Made by a program: the position numbers and the translations under genes. The notes beneath the pieces are model-generated. The model was not told where the DNA came from. It saw only the letters and a list, made by a program, of their open reading frames with translations, and made no database searches. This document shows, piece by piece, positions 1 through 13,600 of a stretch of DNA of 64,000 bases (the first letter of the stretch is position 1; every line of letters begins with the position of its first letter). The stretch lies in NCBI GenBank assembly GCA_935421135.1, contig OW285191.1:12279700-12343699 (forward strand). The letters are read 5' to 3'. Source of the stretch: Bugulina stolonifera. Lineage: Eukaryota; Bryozoa; Gymnolaemata; Cheilostomatida; Bugulidae.

Positions 1-96
1 ACATGCATTTCATTAGTGTACTGCTGAATAATTATAATGTATGTTCAGTGAGTATCATAATGATGAAATCTAGCTAAAATACAAGATGCCTCAATA

Positions 97-102
97 TTTA
101 TT
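97..102 (-). promoter_or_regulatory. Candidate poly(A) signal for the CTHRC1-like gene
   Basis: TTTATT on the plus strand reads AATAAA on the minus strand, about 210 bases past the stop codon at 312. Position fits a short 3' UTR. Only the hexamer supports it. Confidence 0.4.
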
Positions 103-311
103 AGATAAAGGGTTGTTATAAAGAAAATAATTTGTGTTGTAAGCTATGTTTAGATGGTCTAATTGCAGACATAGCCATGCAGAGTCAGTCATTAACTAAC
201 TCACTACACCTTGCCAATATGTATTTGGCAGCTTTTGCAGTTCAAATTAAAGTTTGTAGAAGAAATATCTAGTGTGTATCACTGTATGTGTATACGATAG
301 TGCTATGCTAT

Positions 312-3300
312 TTACACATGATAGCAATTAGTGAGTGCATTAACACTTTGCCGGGTTCTCCTACCGCAACCCCACCTACCCTTACATTTACGCACTGGTA
401 GAGGTCTTATCTCCATGATGATCATGGAACTATTAGAAAGCATACCATTATATACCATGATGGAACTTAAATCAGAGCATATACCAGCCACTAGCTCTAC
501 TTTCTTCTCCCCAGCATCCAAACCATAGCAGGTGCCATCAACTAAAGAAGTTACAACATCAATCTAGACACAGTTCTAAGGAAATAATGTCGAAAAATTC
601 CTTTCTTGAAAAATGCTTGCCTGTATGCACTATACATAATTATGCGCTATACATAATTATGCGCTATACATAATTGTACACTAACATAACATAATGATTT
701 TTGATGTACGCAAGAATTGTATCGTACTTACTAAGTTAATGCTGCTCTAGATTGGGAGGATTGGGGCATGCCCATGCTGCTAAAATAACGTTTTGTCTAT
801 CCACATATATTTAATTGGCAAGTATGTGTTGTACACACCACACATGTGAGTGTAAAGACATCTAAATGCAGGAGTGTAGAGCATTATCAAATAGTAAACA
901 CTACAGGTTATGTTTACATGCTGTACCAATTACCAATCGGCTGTCCTATACACATTGTCAATCAATAGGGCTAAAATTTCAAATCTTCAGATTGTTTGAA
1001 GTGTTTCTTATGCACAGAGAACGACTCAAAACCTTACTTACTGTCTATGTTCCTGATATTTAACACCTCCGTGTTAGCACTGTTATAGTCCAACATAGTA
1101 TCTATGCTAGCAGGATTATCACACTTCATGCCATCAAATCTGACACGCAAATGGCCACAACCTTCTATATCTCGAAGAAAAACTCCCACACTCATGTGGA
1201 TAAGGACTCTAACGCCAGAGTCATCGTAATATTTGGGGTAGCTGACTGACTAGAATAAAAGAAAATGAACTAGATTAAACCTATAACTGCTCAGGGTTTA
1301 TCTAAACAATCTGGCAAATGTTATCAGTCTAGTAGAAAACAGCTATGTGTAACTACTAATAAACAATCAGATTTTCAATGTCAGTATAATCAGTTCTCAC
1401 CATGGTCATTCTAGAGAGGCTATTGGCCAGTAGAATTTATCACTGAATTATATTTTCTTAGCATTATATAGCATAAGGCAAATATAAAACCAACTACAAG
1501 TATGTTGCTGAAGGCTTGAGCAGTTTTTAAGCCCTTCCCAATGTTGCTACATGTATGATAGAAAGAATGGTCTGGTGATTAATATAGACATCCCAACATA
1601 TCCTTCTCCCTTTTGGCAATTAGTTTAGTTATAAATACCCTCAATAGCACATGGAACACACAATTATGGTACTTTCTGACATCATTGGATCTATAGTGTT
1701 GGTAACTGTGGTCATAGTATAAGAGTGGCGGGTACTAAAGTATGAAATGATATAAAGAGCAGAAGGTTTGTAGTGTATAGTCTTAGATGTTACACTTACT
1801 TTAGCAGAGTAGGACACTAGTGGGCCAATAGGCTCACCTTCTGAACTCTGATAAAAGTATAGATTGTGTTTAGCGATATTTGAAAGTTATCGATTTGTAA
1901 CACTACATAATGAGCCTGTAGTTTGCTCATAGACAACCGGTTTTTTTTTCAATTTTGCTGATAACCAAAGTAGTATTCTAAACTCAGAAAGAGAACTATA
2001 TGTTGTATTTCTAGGTTAGTTACCATGACAATCCCAGAATCCTGTTGACTAGCAAAATCACCTGACCAGTACTGTCTCAGGTTATTGTACTCTCTTATCA
2101 GATCACATCTACTAGTCTGGTCACCTGTAATGCATCAAGTGGTTGCAGAATTTTCCCAACTTTTGTGTTAATATCTATTACTACTTGTCTTCTTGCATAT
2201 ATTTAACGATGCACAGTATTCACATTTCTAGTGAAAACCTATCTGAGTTTTGTTTATTTGGAGTTATGGGTCAGAGAACCTGTAGGATATAAACTGGTAA
2301 TAATACCAGTGCTGTGTGGTCTACAAGCCTTTCATAGATATTTCACTTATGATCATATGACATAAAAATATTTTACTTACCAAAGCAAACAGGTACTTCA
2401 AAGTCTTCAGTAGAACATCCTTCTATACAAACTTCGCCACTTTTGCATGATCTGCCATTGCAATTATCATTCTGTGCAATGTCAAGATATAATTATCAAC
2501 TTATGGTACAAACACTTGCTAATAATGCAGCTTGATTCCTACCCATATCCGAGTTCTAGAATATTCTGTTACGATTGTAATTACATACATGTACGTAATC
2601 AAATGTTCGGATGACTAACTATGGCACGTGCTATTTAGGCCATAGCCTATACTAAGTGCTAATAGTATTTACCGATCTTAAGTATTACTGTAAAACTAGA
2701 AGATCTAAGGAGAAACACAATGTACATTTACTTCTTGTAATACCGTACTTAGTTTAATGGCTCTTACATTGTAGATAAAAAAACATCAAAATATGTTGAT
2801 TATACTCACAGTATATTATATTCATTGATGCTTGTGTTTAATTACATATGGATATTTTATTCACTATTACTGGTAGTTACTGTGTATGCAGATGGTTGTT
2901 TATACTGAAATAGAAACTTTACCATGGAAATAGCTACTTAAAATTATATTAATCATTTTTATGTTTAGAAAGTGACCTTCTATCAGTGTCTGCTGCATAC
3001 ATGTACAAATGTACTTTGATCTAAATTTATATTTCATTTAGGAAAGGAGTTAGTAATTGTATTACTTACAATGCATGTGTGAATGAGTGTCATGTTATAT
3101 ATGTCTATCGATCAAATCTAAGTGTTGTGCTAATCAATTGACAGAATATTTAGTGACATCATTCTTTAAGAACTTTAAGAGTACATATGCACTGGGCTCA
3201 GCACTCATTATAATAACATTTTATTGATTATTCGATGAGAAACTCTAAATGGTTCAAATAATATATACTGCATAACATAATTCATTATTTACCATGTTTT

Positions 3301-5041
3301 TTCATTTAAAGTTAGCTTTATGTTGCTTACAGTATTACCCGAGTTGTAGCTATAGAGAAACAAAGTACAAGAACACTAATAAGTTATAGTTATTCTTGAA
3401 GAGGCCCACTCTTGCCACACTTGCTTCTCGGTTCATATTAAAAAAAGAAATTAGTCTACAGAGTACAGATACTGTACCTAAACATACATTTTGGTGAATC
3501 TCAGTGGCCTATAGTTACTAGCATAGCCTATTAGACATGCCATAGAAAGAACTGCCTGATGTTTAAGCTGCACCTACATTGTATTTCTGTATGGTGAAGG
3601 TTTGATAGCTGGACAAGTGAATTTATATTTAGTTGTAAACTTTTGTTAAAATATTTTGATATTATTGCAGTTGGATGTTTTGACAACAATAGCAGGTGAC
3701 CAGTTAGCATTCTACTCAGCATTCACAGATACATTCAACATCTGATATCGACGCGACAATAATATGAATATTTTGTTTTGTCTTACAATTTATCACTTTA
3801 TGTACAATTTATAATATTGGCAGTTTCCGTAATCTACTTAGTTATTTTGTTTTGATCAAATATCTTTCTGTGCGATTGTCTGGAAATTAGATTTATGTTT
3901 TGTTCATTCAATTTATATTTTTTTTAATGCCAGTAAACTTCCCAGCTGGTGGATTGCTGCTAAACTCTACATAGGCTACTGGCAAGTAAAGATATCTATT
4001 ACTTTAAATATTATAATAAACTGTATCAAGACGAGCTTGCTGTTACCTCTCCTTTCTTTAAAAGTTGAACAAAGTGTCCAACTGGAGTGATGTCACTGGA
4101 GGGAATCAGCACTTCAGTGGAGGTTCCATTCATCTCATAGCACTTACCAGCTGCAATAAGTTTTATGAACTGAGAGAGTGTTGAAAAATCAAAATTCATG
4201 AGTTCTTTGAGCTAAAATCACCACTCAACACTAAGTTTTATGCAATACAGTTTCAATAACAAAACTGAAAACATCTGAATAACAGCAATAGTTCTGTCTG
4301 TATTCTTGTTCTTGCTCATTGACTTTGTTTTTCGGACCCCAATAGACCATATGCGATTGCAGCCACATCCTGAATTTTGTCACACATTACAGTAGATGAG
4401 TTATCAGTTGTAGTGAATTTGTGATACTAACTTGTTTTGTCTCTGAAGACACTTCCACAGCCAGAAGGATATGACTTCATACAACTGATCACACACTCTA
4501 CAATGCTTCTAGAACCAGATGTTCTGGTAATTGAACGGTTCTTTGGAGAGATGCTGACATCTTTCGTAATGGTTGACCAATCACACTGTGGCAAGTCTGA
4601 AATAATTGTACTTTAAATTAAAAGTTGATGTCATCAGACGGTGGTGTTTGCTTACACGATATTAGCCAATTACTACATGTTCTTTTCTATCAGACACTCA
4701 TTAATATTCAGAAACAAAAAGGTTATTTATATGCTAAACTCGTCAATTCAAAATCAAAATTAGATTTTCAGACGATAGTGAAGAATCGGCTGGGAATCAC
4801 TTGCTGGCTGATTAACTCTACATGACAGGTAAATTAAATAGGACATTCAGATGACCGATAGTTGATATTTCTTCAATTTTTATTTCACTTAAAACTGCAT
4901 TCTACATATTATCAGTTATTATTCCAAGCTATCAGTTAAATACATTTAATTCACTTTGAGTTACCCACCTAAAACACTAGTTTCTTCTGTTTGAGCAGCC
5001 ATGGCCAGCCACCAGGTTACACACCAGACCAATCTCCCCAT
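312..5041 (-). CDS. Secreted PAN-like / Cys-rich / CTHRC1-like protein, 8 exons, 339 aa
   Basis: Exons, 5' to 3' on the minus strand: 5041-4969, 4596-4432, 4150-4047, 2471-2381, 2124-2024, 1847-1800, 1249-1042, 541-312. All junctions are GT-AG and the total is 1020 nt. The start ATG is the first in frame after a stop and opens a signal peptide (MGRLVWCVTWWLA). Residues 29-114 look like a PAN/apple module (C29, C59, C63, C71, C83, with CGSVFRD and KCYEM). Residues 118-151 hold six Cys with EGF-like spacing. Residues about 170-312 resemble the non-collagenous domain of CTHRC1: DGMKC (C237), DGTCYGLDAG (C268) and GICSDL (C285) line up with the corresponding CTHRC1 signatures. No collagen Gly-X-Y stretch is present, unlike vertebrate CTHRC1. 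By analogy with CTHRC1 it should act outside the cell, in matrix or signalling; that role is inferred. A basic tail (313-339) follows the domain. A good donor (GTAAGG, minus, at 385) lies just before it, so the true last exon could be outside the window. Divergent from the lectin-like gene at 7.6 kb. Confidence 0.84.
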
Positions 5042-6165
5042 TTGTACCAGTTCTCTTCCAGTAGGAAACCTTCTAGATATGTTTCACATAAGCTACTGGA
5101 TGGAAGCCAACCAAACTAAAGACTGATTAACTACATGCATTACAGTTGGTGCTGGGGATTAATTATCTAAAAACTTATTGATTGTTCACAAGTTCAAATA
5201 TTTTTTGTGAATTTTCTTAATTAGATATTTTCTTGGAGAGAATAATATGCAGCCGATCACTGGCTCAGCAATCAAAGTTGTTAAGCCAGTTGTTAAGTTG
5301 CTAAGTTGCTGATATGATCAAAGTTGTGGATATAAGGTAGACATAGTGTAAATCAATGGCATTACATGTATGCTGCAAGGTGTGTATATAACTACATATA
5401 CATGTACATAAAGCAACCAATAATTTAGAAAATACATTTTTATATCCACATTTTAACATAATTTAAATATAAGTAGGCTACATCCATATCTTACTGCTAC
5501 CTTCTGCTACTGTGATAAAACTTTCATAGCTGTTATTCAACTTATTCTACATGAGAGGCCAGTAGTTGACCTTCCGACCCTATGCAGACACCAACATGCT
5601 GGTATCTTCAGTCTTCAGAATTATGGAACTCTGTTCTGAATGGTTAATATTGGCTACAACGACTCAAATGACAAACTTGTTATTGGCTAGAATTCAGGTT
5701 TTGTTATTGGCTGGATATTAATCAATACCACTGGGGGACTGGTTATGTATTGCCTATAGAAAACAACAAACAAATGATTTACACATATAAGTCAACTTTC
5801 AATTTGATTAATTTGTGTTAAGCTTGTGGTAAATTTCTGTTAACTATAAGTACTCAGCATGTCTCGAGAGTGAAGTTTTCACCAGATGCAATGTAGAGCT
5901 ATTTAGATTACCATTATTTATCAACTTCAATCTGAAAGTACATGTATGCGTGTAAGGGAAATCTTTATCTCTGTTCATTCATTGAATTGCAATATTGTTC
6001 TCTTACACTTATTCTAGCAAATGTAATGGTATTAAGGCAGTTTTTGGATTGAGCGTGATAATGTCAATTGAATGCAAAAACTTTCTGAGTGATGTTGCTG
6101 AACAATCGTAATTATTCATTTGGTATACATTATAACTATATAAGCCCACATAAAACTGTGATGTT

Positions 6166-6270
6166 AAGGGGTTTGGCCATTTTCTCATATAATTTATATG
6201 ATGTATGATGTAAATTCCTTGCTAAAAGATACATCATATATAAAACTGTGACTATTTGAAAAGGGTTTGA
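6166..6270. mobile_element. Short palindromic hairpin element (MITE-like), copy 1
   Basis: A near-palindrome (ATGATGTAT ... ATACATCAT) with an AATTCCTTGC core. Related copies lie near 13.56-13.64 kb and 52.19-52.28 kb, each preceded by a GGG(G/A)TTT..CCA-like stretch. The shared hairpin at three unlinked places suggests a tiny non-autonomous element. Ends and target duplication are not resolved. Confidence 0.4.
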
Positions 6271-7203
6271 GCTCTACATCTTTGTAACATCTTGATTGTT
6301 CCAATATACACAGACCAAAATGGCATGTGACTTTGTAATCATTTGGATTATTACTGCATGTTCACAGCCTAATAATTACGATTTATAACATCTTGTCAAA
6401 CAATAATTTGACCCAACCTCAAACATTTAGATAAATTCTATTTTTAATTACACAAAGTCATGCTTTACAGGTTTATTGTCTTGTATTGTTGTTATCAATG
6501 TTAACGCAATAGTAGTTAATCTTTCTGGGACTACAACATTAACATTATCTATATCTCAATGTACATGTATGAATATATTAGAATGAGTTTTTCTTGTATC
6601 GTCTCTTTACACAGGTAGGTTGACTGACTCTATCCAGTTCTCTCCTTCAACTCAAGAGAGTCTCAGAGTAGACACTATGTCTTGATAGTCAATCAGATGA
6701 AAAATCATCTTAATTTCCTTTATACAGTAATTATACAAACACGAGTTTGGATGTCCATCTATATAGTTATTTTCCTGTACAAGCAGGTATCCTAGCCATT
6801 TATCTAAAACAGGAGATAGACTCCATAATGTTAAATTCTTATCATGATATTGTTATGGATTTTACTGTTCATTCAACTGTCATTCCATAAACCTTTTCTG
6901 GGTTGTCTAGACACTTGCAGATCTAACTTTTATTAACACTTCAACTTCTCTTCCACTTTCTCTCTACTTACTCTACTCCTTCTTACTCTACTCTATATAA
7001 AAATCCCTTATATATAAGTATCTAAAATAGCTACATGCAGCTAGAGCTACATGTAGCTAACTCCTATTATATAGGTAAAAAAGCAACAGCTTCCCTAGCC
7101 TTACAATTACAATACCAGCTTGCAAAAACACTTCTAGAATCTACCACAATATTAATTGTGTAGCAGCAGTGGCAGCAACAGCAGCCTTATTTAATCTGCA
7201 GCC

Positions 7204-7535
7204 AGTAAAGGGACATTTCGAATAAGACAGTTCAAACAGAACATTTCACAACTAGACAGTTCAAAACAGGACAGTTCGAAACTGTGTAGATTACATTTAA
7301 AGAACACAATTTGTAGACACTTAATTTTAATTGATTAATTCAATTAAGTAAATAAAAAAAATGATATTAAAAATAAAAATTAGTTGAAATCTGGTGGTCC
7401 GGGTTTGGAGTTAGGTGGCTCAACTGTCCGGTGTTGAACTGTCCACTTTCAAAGCGTCATGTTTTGAACTGTCTTTTTTGAACTGTCTTCTTCGAACTGT
7501 TTTTTCGAACTGTCTTTTTCGAACAATCGCACATT
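7204..7535 (+). mobile_element. Foldback MITE with arrays of CAGTTCGAA-like motifs, copy 1
   Basis: Both ends carry iterated GTTCGAA/TTCGAAC motifs in opposite orientation around an AT-rich centre with an AATTAAGTAAATAAAA stretch. Two related copies lie at about 55.9-56.2 kb (same orientation) and 60.65-60.91 kb (opposite). The imperfect inverted termini and subterminal iterations fit a non-autonomous DNA transposon; no target duplication was identified. Confidence 0.6.
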
Positions 7536-7638
7536 CTCTACAACCTCTTCCATGTAATTTGCTGAGCTATGTACAGTGTAGGTCTTAATTTATACTTTTA
7601 GAAAAGACTGACACATACTCAAGAGTGAACAGCAGATA

Positions 7639-10600
7639 ATGGAAGTCTATAGGATATCACCATATCTTATGTTAACCACTCTTGTTCAGAATTATTATAT
7701 AAGTGGTAAGTCACCACTACTGGAAGTTATCAGCCACCAACTTTATACTATCTAAAGTTCATGTGTTCATTAATAGTCCATAGACTGTACTACATGCATC
7801 TGCAAATTCCCAAATCCTATCTGAGCTACTAATGCAATCAGTCATCTGATCTGTTAACTGTAAATAGCTAACAAAACTGTTTGCTCTTACTGTTTAGAAC
7901 TTTTTCCTACACATCTGTTATTGTGCCTGGAAGTATTTCCAGAATAAATCTGTGATAATAACCAATTGCAGTTATTGTAGGTGCCCATTCACAGCGTTTG
8001 AATCTAACAATCACTCCAATTTCTCCACATTGTGTAAACCTTACATGGGATACAGAACCACAGTTGGATAGAGTAATTAGATATGAGGTTTGTCTAATAT
8101 CTACATGTATGTGATAGTAACGTAAGTACTTCTACGTTACTATGTTCCTAGAATGGACAAATAAGATGATTCATGTTCAGACCTTGAAATAAATCAAGGA
8201 AATCTTACATACAGGGTTCTATGTGCAACTGAGCTGTTATTAGGCTGACGGAATTTGTGGCAGACTAACCACTAGAGGGCTCTTTCAACTCTTAATCAGG
8301 AAAATATAAGAATTGGAAGTGTTTTGAAAAATATGACAGTTCTTGGTTTAATATAAATCTACTAGTTTTTGCCAACAGAATAAAAGTTTTCCAAAGTCAA
8401 TTTGGCTGCAATGTTTTAGTGACAATATAAATATTATGTTTTATAGCTGGTAAATTTTAAAATGTTCCAGCTACAAATGTTCTGTCTAAAAATTGAGCAA
8501 TGATGGACAAAAAATCTCGATTTGTAGCTCACAATATAAATGGTCAGAATAGGTGAATACTATACAACTCCATTTACCTGAACCCATCATGTACCTACAT
8601 ACATGTACATGTAGGTGTGCAACAAGCTGAACTCTCTTTTGAAACTGATTCTCTTCTAGCACCTACCGACGCCCTATTTACATGTCAATACAACTATGGT
8701 ACCTGTAGGTAAAGTGTCTCACAACTGAATGGAAGAACGTCTATCTGAATAAAACAGATATTATTTGTGAATGTCGTATCAATGCTAGTGCAACGTGTAC
8801 GGTAATAGTTCTAACCTCTGAAGCACTCACTATCCAAGATACAAAGTCTGCAGACACTTCAATGTTTGTTGGTAAAGTTGCAATGAGGAAATTAAGGCTT
8901 GTATTTTATTATAGAAATTGTTCTTTCACTACAAAGTTGTCTTCTATATTAAATGAAATCATAGTAAAAATAATTATAATCATTACAAACTAACTGGAAA
9001 AGGATAATTAGCAAAGTCTAGTTAATTGGATTCTCTAGTATACTGGTCATTCAGGGTTTGAATTACTAATTTTTGCTATTGTAAAAAGGGTCTCAACCCC
9101 TAGTTGGTCAATTGTTTCTGTTTCCAAAAAGTCAAACCTTGCAACTTTTTTGCTCTCTCACTCCAGGGAGGGTAAACCATGCCAGAAAGCTACATGCTAG
9201 CCAAAGCAGTACCCTAAACTCCAGCCACCATGCAAATCTTGCTTTGGATTCTTTGAATACTTTTACGAATACTCAACCGAATCGAAATCCAGCTTGGTGG
9301 AGTGTTGACATGGGTACTACACGCGATGTTAGCAAAGTCAAAATATACAATAGAATCGATGATTGCCCTGAAGGGCCCTGCTGTAAGTATGCAGTTGTTG
9401 CAAGTTACTATTGTAGTAGAAACATGGTTTGGTAATTCCAGCTTTCTGTGAATTACCAGAAGAAGGTATACTAATAAGGCAAGGCTTCCAAATTAATAGC
9501 TACCGGCTCACAGCCACTCTCTGCTGTGGATAACCATAAGTAGATGTAGAAAGAGTGCCGAGGGAGACTGTTTGTTAGCAAATCTATGTCCTCCAGTTTG
9601 GTCACTGGGTGGTGAGAACTGGTATATCTAATCTATATTATTATATTCATAATAATTTTATTCACTTGCTATTACTTTACTATCTGTGTTTGTAATATTG
9701 TATTTATTGGCTGCTATTTATTGATATTCATGTTCTCATTTAGTTATTAAATAAATAGAGACCAGTAGTGATAAAGAACACCAGCTGAATCCGGGAGTTG
9801 CTTCATTGTCATTCCTTTGTCTGTGTGTTATCACCTATATAGTTAATTGGTTATTTTTGCTTCAATAAATCTGATTGAGTCTTAAGTTAGATCTACAAGC
9901 GTTTAGGAGAACCCGAAGGTAATAGAGTTGTGTGTCCCTGTCCTGCTAGCAGCACACAAAGGCTGACTTATATTACACTGTTATGGCACCAGCAAAAATC
10001 AGATGCCTGTATGACCTAAATCTGTCACCCATGTTTTGGCGCATTTCAGCATGGTTCTGTGTGAGGTGGTTATAATCAGCACCAAATGCTATCTATATTT
10101 GAGCTAAGTACACGGAGTGTGCAGTGGCAGAGAGTGCCAATTAGTGGATTGTATTTTTGCCGCTATTTACCGCCACTGAATCCATCCACCAACAATTGCA
10201 AAGACTTGGTCAGTTTGCAAACTAACCAATAGCAAGTGAATCTCCCCAATAATTCTGTTGACCTAATTTAAGCTTTTTAGTAAAAATGGGTTCTAGTCTA
10301 ATTCACTCAAAAATGCTCATATCTGCTTTCACTTTTACTGTGCATAAGTCATTTTCCTGGCAGCGCTAAGACTGAGGAATGTCACCATCTTGACATCAGA
10401 ATTCAGAGATCCACAGAATCCAAGGATTAGCTTCGCCCATTGGACCAATCGGAGTTATTTACTTGAGCCATTTGGTGACATAGAAGATATTGAATACAGT
10501 CCTTCCATATATTGTCGTCATCTCACTATTTATACTGAATCAAACTATTCATTGTCTCTGCGAAAAGTTGAGCTCTATGATACATGTGAGTATAATCACA

Positions 10601-13600
10601 TACATAAAGGCTAACCTATGATATGAGTTTAGCTAAAATCTCTTTCTTCAATCTTCATCATAGGTAGGCTGCAGACTACACATAGTTAAATATTTTCGTT
10701 ATTAGAGATTTTCGGAGTAAAATAAATAGGAGCGTATTCTGATGGCATACATTAAGTGCTATAGCCGTAATAATCACTCAGTCTGTATGTAGACTTGTAC
10801 AATGAGTCACTCAGCAAATAGCTTTTCAGGGTGTCAAGAAGGTTTGGCCATACTTTTTATGCATGACTTTCTGCTTACAGAATGTTATTGCATGATGCTT
10901 GTAAGACGTGAGTTCCCAGTCGTCCTTCTACATGTACAAACGTTTTTCTGTGTTAGTTCAGTTGTCTGCTGGAGCTCAATGAAGTTACATCTATGTCATA
11001 CACAAAGAATCCTGAAGTTATATTTTCTTTACTAGCGTACTTTCAGTCTGGGTTCTAAGATAGGTCAGATACAATCATGTTGACTAGAGGTACATGCTAG
11101 GACAACTTGGACCTATGGGTCAGCACTTACGTCCAGTTTAGCTCGTCAGCTAGGTTGTTTCAAACTCGTAGATGTAAGGAAGAGAGTTCATCAGACCACT
11201 CTTGATCTTCTCCGTGCCCGTACCTTGTACCGGCATGTAAACACACAACAGAAAACTGTTGCAACATGTTATGATGGATTGCTACCTAAATCACTTACAT
11301 GTACATGTATGTAAAATGTGGATAGTAGGTTGGTAATTTAAGCCTCAATGACAGTAATCTTTTGGGAGTAGGCTCCTTCATGGTAAAGTTTTGATCTTTT
11401 GTACTGTCGACCATTAGCTAAATCTCGCACAATTCTAACTTTTGATTTAAAAGGTTTCTTTCCTTTTAGTATTTGGTAATACATTGTAATTATGAAACTG
11501 TAAAATAATGTATAAGTTTACAAAATGCTACTTTTGTAAAATTGCAAGGGTTAAATCAAATGTACTGTATTAAGTTCTTATACAACTAACAAGCTAAACA
11601 CAAATCATTTAGTCATCAACAATTCTTCCTACTATTTGGAGGTGGAGAAATAAGTGCAAAAGCTTCCCAGAGTACTACCTACCAAAATACGTATTTAGCT
11701 TCAAGAGCAATAGATGGAAGATTGGATACATTTTCACATACAATTAACACATCTAGTGTCAAATGGTGGAAGGTAGACCTACACTCACAGCGTAATATTG
11801 CTAGAATAGAGCTGTATAATCGAATTGGTGTCTGCAATGGATTATCATGCCGTGAGTAGTATCAAGTATTAAATGAAAAAATTCTCAAGCTATTGTTATG
11901 TACATGATGTAATGCATTGCAATGTAGAGTAAGGTGGGCAGCGCAAAGTGGGCAGCATAAGGTGAGTGGTGTAAGGTGGGCAGCATCAGGTGGGTTATGT
12001 AAGGTGGGTTATGTAAGGTGGGTTATGTAAGGTGGGATGTGTAAGGTGGGTGACATAAGGTGGGTTGTGTAGGGTCGATAATGCAGAGTGAGTTGTGTAA
12101 GCTGTATGATTAGGAAGGTGAGCAATGTGAGGTGGGCAAGACACAGTGTAAGTTTTAGGGTACTTGGTTACTGTGGTCAGTGTCAAGTAGGCAAATGCAA
12201 TTTAATGGTTATTGGAATCACATTCACAATTGAACAAAGGAAAGCCATTGGACATGGGTGGTATTGAAGAACAACTTTGCAGAACAATAAATCTGATTGT
12301 ACACTGTATGTTATATAAACTAGTGTAACTAGTGTCAACTTGCATACTAACTCTCCGAGAAGGAGGAACTTTCTGCAAAGGTTTCAAACCTTCTTCCAGC
12401 ACAGGTGCTACTAACAAACCGGTCTGAGCAAACAACAAAATGATTTTTTTCTTTGTGAGAAAACTCGACGTGCTGGTAAGTGAGGGGTGGTCTCCTCTAA
12501 CCAAACAAAGTTCCAGGTCTTATAGGCTCTTTCAGTTTAAGCCGGGCAGCCATCTTGGTATTTTTAATTGCGAAGTAGGCTGGTTCAAGAGTTAGAGAAG
12601 ACACCACGTGTATTATAGAACTGATGCCACAGCACACTGTTGTATAATATAATTTTCGTGATTAAACAACATTTGCATCCAGATTGCTAATTGCACTCGT
12701 TGAGCTCTGGGAATTCTGAGAATATACTGTGAGTTTCTCCACGCTTATTTTCAACACCATAAAATGTCTTTATAAATCAAGCAGATGAGAGTAAAAACAA
12801 AGTTATGAAAGCAGGCTAAATTTGCACTCACTGAAAACTATTCATTACGTGTATCATCTGGGTGGTACTTTTACAAATCTAAATCATAAATATTTTTCTG
12901 CGTTACAGATATAAGATTTGCACGAAGTGCTGTATTGACATCTGACGCTGAAGGAGCTAGGGACCCAATAGCCAGGTTTAGTCTGTGGCGTAACCGGGGC
13001 TATCAGGAAGTTCCATATGGATATGTACATGTACTAGAACTCGAACCCAAAGTACGTGCCCAACATGTTGCTGTGTACAGCCAGAATTCAGAGCCTCTCA
13101 CAATAGTTGAAGTTAGAATATATGAAATAAGTGAGTAGCCTAATGTAGAACATGGACATTGTAGACTTTAGACTACATGTAGAGAATGATGTTTCTAAAC
13201 AACTGGTATGAGGTCTAAACCCAAGCTGTAACTCGGGGAAAAATGTTACCAGCTTGTCAGTCAGTCAATTAGCCAGTCATTCAGCCGGCGGTCTGTCATT
13301 GGATTGAATATAAAAAATATCAGAGCAGCCATAAAAGTTCTAGTCTAAACTATAATAGTGCAACAATTTTACGTAATGCATCAGCCCACGTGTGTAAATC
13401 AAATGTACATGTATTTCTTTCGTGGAGAGTCACTTCCAACATCATTAAACCTACGGATTTCCAGCAATTCAACCAACTGTGTAACTTTATTCTGGAGGCA
13501 CCCTCATATTGATGGACAAAACGTGACAGCATATATGGTAAATATAATTTCATCTATGGGGGTTTAACCACGATTTTTAAAAGGAATGTTGAATTCCTTG

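Larger units (their letters stand above)
5042..7638. other. Intergenic region between two divergent genes
   Basis: No convincing coding exon on either strand. It holds a palindromic hairpin element near 6.2 kb and a TTCGAA-type foldback element at 7.2-7.5 kb. From about 6.13 kb onward it matches the DNA upstream of the second lectin-like gene (19.2-20.6 kb), so the segmental duplication includes the promoter. No clear TATA box precedes either start codon. The roughly 80 bases before the ATG are nearly identical in the two copies. Confidence 0.6.
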
